Shown: in pieces, positions 61,473 through 64,000 of the stretch
Numbering within the stretch: position 1 is the first letter of the stretch
Layout of the letters: each line of letters opens with the position of its first letter
Assembly: GCF_017876395.1 (NCBI RefSeq)
Contig: NZ_JAGINX010000001.1
Coordinates: forward strand, 1,426,001 to 1,490,000
Source: Nesterenkonia lacusekhoensis
Lineage (GTDB): Bacteria; Actinomycetota; Actinomycetes; Actinomycetales; Micrococcaceae
Length of the DNA: 64,000 bases
Reading direction: 5' to 3'
Position numbers and translations under genes: made by a program
Notes under the pieces: model-generated
Told to the model about the DNA's origin: nothing
The model's input: the letters and a program-made list of their open reading frames with translations, nothing else
Databases searched by the model: none

Positions 61473-61524
61473 CGGAGTTCCTTCTTCGGGGTAGCGGCGA
61501 TGTTCTGGGGGTCTGACGAAGAAC

Positions 61525-61556
61525 AGTGGGGGCCAGTCCGAAGACCGACCCCCACT
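61525..61556 (-). terminator. Hairpin after ilvC
   Basis: AGTGGGGG/CCCCCACT arms (61525-61532, 61549-61556) close an inner stem with a UUCG loop on the minus strand, followed by a weak GTTCTTC stretch. It may terminate partially between ilvC and serA. Confidence 0.6.
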
Positions 61557-61567
61557 ATCTTAGGCAT

Positions 61568-62608
<1,041 letters not shown>

Positions 62609-62625
62609 TCAGTTCGTCTTGCTGA

Positions 62626-63189
62626 CTATTGCAGGGTTGAGCGCAGTGCACGGTCGGTCATGGACTTCGAGCCGCGGCTGATCGCGAGCGTCCCGGAACG
62701 GACGATCTCGCGCACGCCGTAGGGCTCGAGGACCTCGAGCAGTGCGTTGAGCTTATCGGGAGCGCCGGTGGCCTCGATGGTGAGAGAGTCCACGGAGACG
62801 TCCACGATCTTGGCGCGGAAGAGATCCACAGCCTGGGTCACCTGCAGACGGGTCGGCGAGTCGGCCTTGACCTTGATCAGCAGGTGATCGCGCTGGACCG
62901 AGTTCTCCGGTGCCAGCTCGATGATCTTGATGACGTTGATGAGCTTGTTGAGCTGTTTGGTGATCTGCTCGAGAAGCTCGGCGTCGGCATCCACCACCAC
63001 GGTGATGCGGGAGAGGCCGTCGATCTCCGAAGGCCCCACGGCGAGGGAATGGATGTTGAAGGCGCGGCGGGAGAAGAGTCCGGAGACCTTCGAGAGCACG
63101 CCCGGAACGTCTTCGACCAGCACGGAGAGGGTGCGGCGCTGGACCGCCCCCGGGGCCGGGGAGCCTTCACTCTGATTCACAGCACTCAC
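62626..63189 (-). CDS. ilvN: Acetolactate synthase small (regulatory) subunit
   Basis: A 187-residue regulatory subunit with an N-terminal ACT domain (LSVLVEDVPGVLSKVSGLFSRR, about residues 20-90) for valine feedback and a C-terminal ALS-activating domain. The GTG at 63189 begins 1 nt after the ilvB stop, with GAGGAGG overlapping the end of ilvB. Confidence 0.96.
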   Translation of the reverse strand: MSAVNQSEGSPAPGAVQRRTLSVLVEDVPGVLSKVSGLFSRRAFNIHSLAVGPSEIDGLSRITVVVDADAELLEQITKQLNKLINVIKIIELAPENSVQRDHLLIKVKADSPTRLQVTQAVDLFRAKIVDVSVDSLTIEATGAPDKLNALLEVLEPYGVREIVRSGTLAISRGSKSMTDRALRSTLQ

Positions 63190-63190
63190 C

Positions 63191-64000
63191 TTATTCCTCC
63201 TCGTCGAAGTCGGGCGTCATATTTCTGGCGACCTGGATGTCACTGTTGCTGACTCCGGCGGGGACCATGGGCCAGACCATGGAGTCGCGGCTGACCACGA
63301 AGTCCACGACCACGGGTCGGTCGTTGATGGCCATAGCCTGGGCGATGACGTCGTCGAGGTCCTCCTCCCGCTCACAGCGCAGCCCCACGCAGCCGTAGGC
63401 CTCGGCCAGCCGGACGAAGTCAGGGATGCGCACGACCTCGTCACCGTCGGGGTTCAACGCTGTGTTCAGGTCCGTGTTGGAGTAGCGGGACTCGTAGAAC
63501 AGGGTCTGCCACTGCCGGACCATTCCCAGGGAGGAGTTGTTGATCACAGCCACTTTGATCGGGATGTTGTTGATCGCGCAGGTGGCCAGCTCCTGGTTGG
63601 TCATCTGGAAGCAACCGTCGCCGTCGATGGCCCAGACGGTGCGCTCGGGATTCCCGACGGCGGCACCCATGGCTGCGGGCACGGAGTAGCCCATCGTGCC
63701 CAGACCGCCCGAGTTCAGCCACTGGCGCGGACGCTCGTAGCGGATGAACTGTGCCGCCCACATCTGGTGCTGCCCGACGCCGGCCACATAGGCCGCCTCC
63801 GGACCGGCGGCCTCACCGATCTTCTGGATGACCTGCTGCGGGGCGATGTTGCCGTCCTCCGGCGGGGTCCACCCCAGCGGGTAGGTGTCGCGGATGCGGC
63901 TGAGCTGGCGCCACCAGGGGCTCAGGTCCGGCTCTCCGGCCTGGGCGGTGACATCTTCGTAGGCGACCTTCAGCTCAGGGACGATCTCCTTGAGGGAACC
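63191..64000 (-). CDS. ilvB: Acetolactate synthase large subunit, C-terminal part (cut by window edge)
   Basis: The last 269 residues of the ThDP-dependent catalytic subunit; the start lies beyond the right edge. The frame continues open to base 64000. Seen are [12 protein letters not shown], the ThDP-binding [15 protein letters not shown] with the downstream NNSSLGM, and a C-terminal [17 protein letters not shown]. Confidence 0.96.
   Translation of the reverse strand, partial: GSLKEIVPELKVAYEDVTAQAGEPDLSPWWRQLSRIRDTYPLGWTPPEDGNIAPQQVIQKIGEAAGPEAAYVAGVGQHQMWAAQFIRYERPRQWLNSGGLGTMGYSVPAAMGAAVGNPERTVWAIDGDGCFQMTNQELATCAINNIPIKVAVINNSSLGMVRQWQTLFYESRYSNTDLNTALNPDGDEVVRIPDFVRLAEAYGCVGLRCEREEDLDDVIAQAMAINDRPVVVDFVVSRDSMVWPMVPAGVSNSDIQVARNMTPDFDEEE

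Overview
The window is ordinary chromosomal DNA of a high-GC actinobacterium, most probably a member of the Micrococcales/Micrococcaceae (Nesterenkonia-like is a guess from a BCCT osmolyte carrier and acidic proteins). Three conserved actinobacterial neighbourhoods point this way: uvrA...uvrB-coaE-rpsA-polA; DUF177-rpmF-rnc-mutM beside coaD-rsmD-recG-DAK2-ddl-gpsA-plsC-murA-leuDC with a divergent IclR regulator; and ilvBNC-serA-leuB-FAH-gltX. GluRS sits with both tRNA-Glu and tRNA-Gln, as expected for indirect Gln-tRNA synthesis. These are inferences from gene order and protein signatures, not from a database search.

Layout. 1-19.9 kb: DNA repair and core replication/translation genes (uvrA 5' end, DEAD-box helicase, uvrB, coaE, rpsA, polA), with a TerC-type metal transporter behind a probable Mn-sensing riboswitch and a BCCT osmolyte carrier. 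19.9-26.6 kb: surface-glycan cluster of four glycosyltransferases, one starting 3 nt after a tRNA-Gly gene, and an LCP ligase. 26.6-44.0 kb: mutM, rnc, rpmF, DUF177, galU, coaD, an aminotransferase, rsmD, recG, a DAK2 protein, a second LCP protein, a DUF3515 lipoprotein, ddl, gpsA, plsC, murA and leuDC. 44.1-47.6 kb: the IclR regulator of leu genes, UDP-glucose dehydrogenase and thiL. 47.6-53.2 kb: a small accessory zone (DUF222/HNH protein, methyltransferase, YjbR protein, membrane protein) ending in an IS3-family element interrupted by an IS30-family element. Both elements can be delimited to the base, each with its 3-bp target duplication. 53.2-64.0 kb: two tRNA-Glu and one tRNA-Gln behind gltX, an FAH-family hydrolase, then a minus-strand amino-acid biosynthesis run (ilvE, leuB, metG, serA, ilvC, ilvN, partial ilvB).

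How the genes connect. galU makes UDP-glucose and ugd oxidises it to UDP-glucuronate, which could supply the glycosyltransferases; LCP proteins would attach the product to peptidoglycan. murA, ddl and plsC/gpsA supply wall and membrane precursors. leuCD, leuB, ilvBNC and ilvE make up most of branched-chain amino-acid synthesis.

No new defence or mobile system is visible. The most notable signals are regulatory. (1) Sixteen genes start 6-7 nt downstream of a TANNNT -10 box, mostly TAGRNT, so they should be transcribed as leaderless mRNAs. (2) A yybP-ykoY-like leader precedes terC, with a hairpin touching the ribosome-binding site. (3) A glycosyltransferase mRNA whose 5' end would be made by tRNA-Gly 3' processing. 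(4) A gltX-tRNA-Gln-tRNA-Glu-tRNA-Glu arrangement with designed-looking spacer hairpins.
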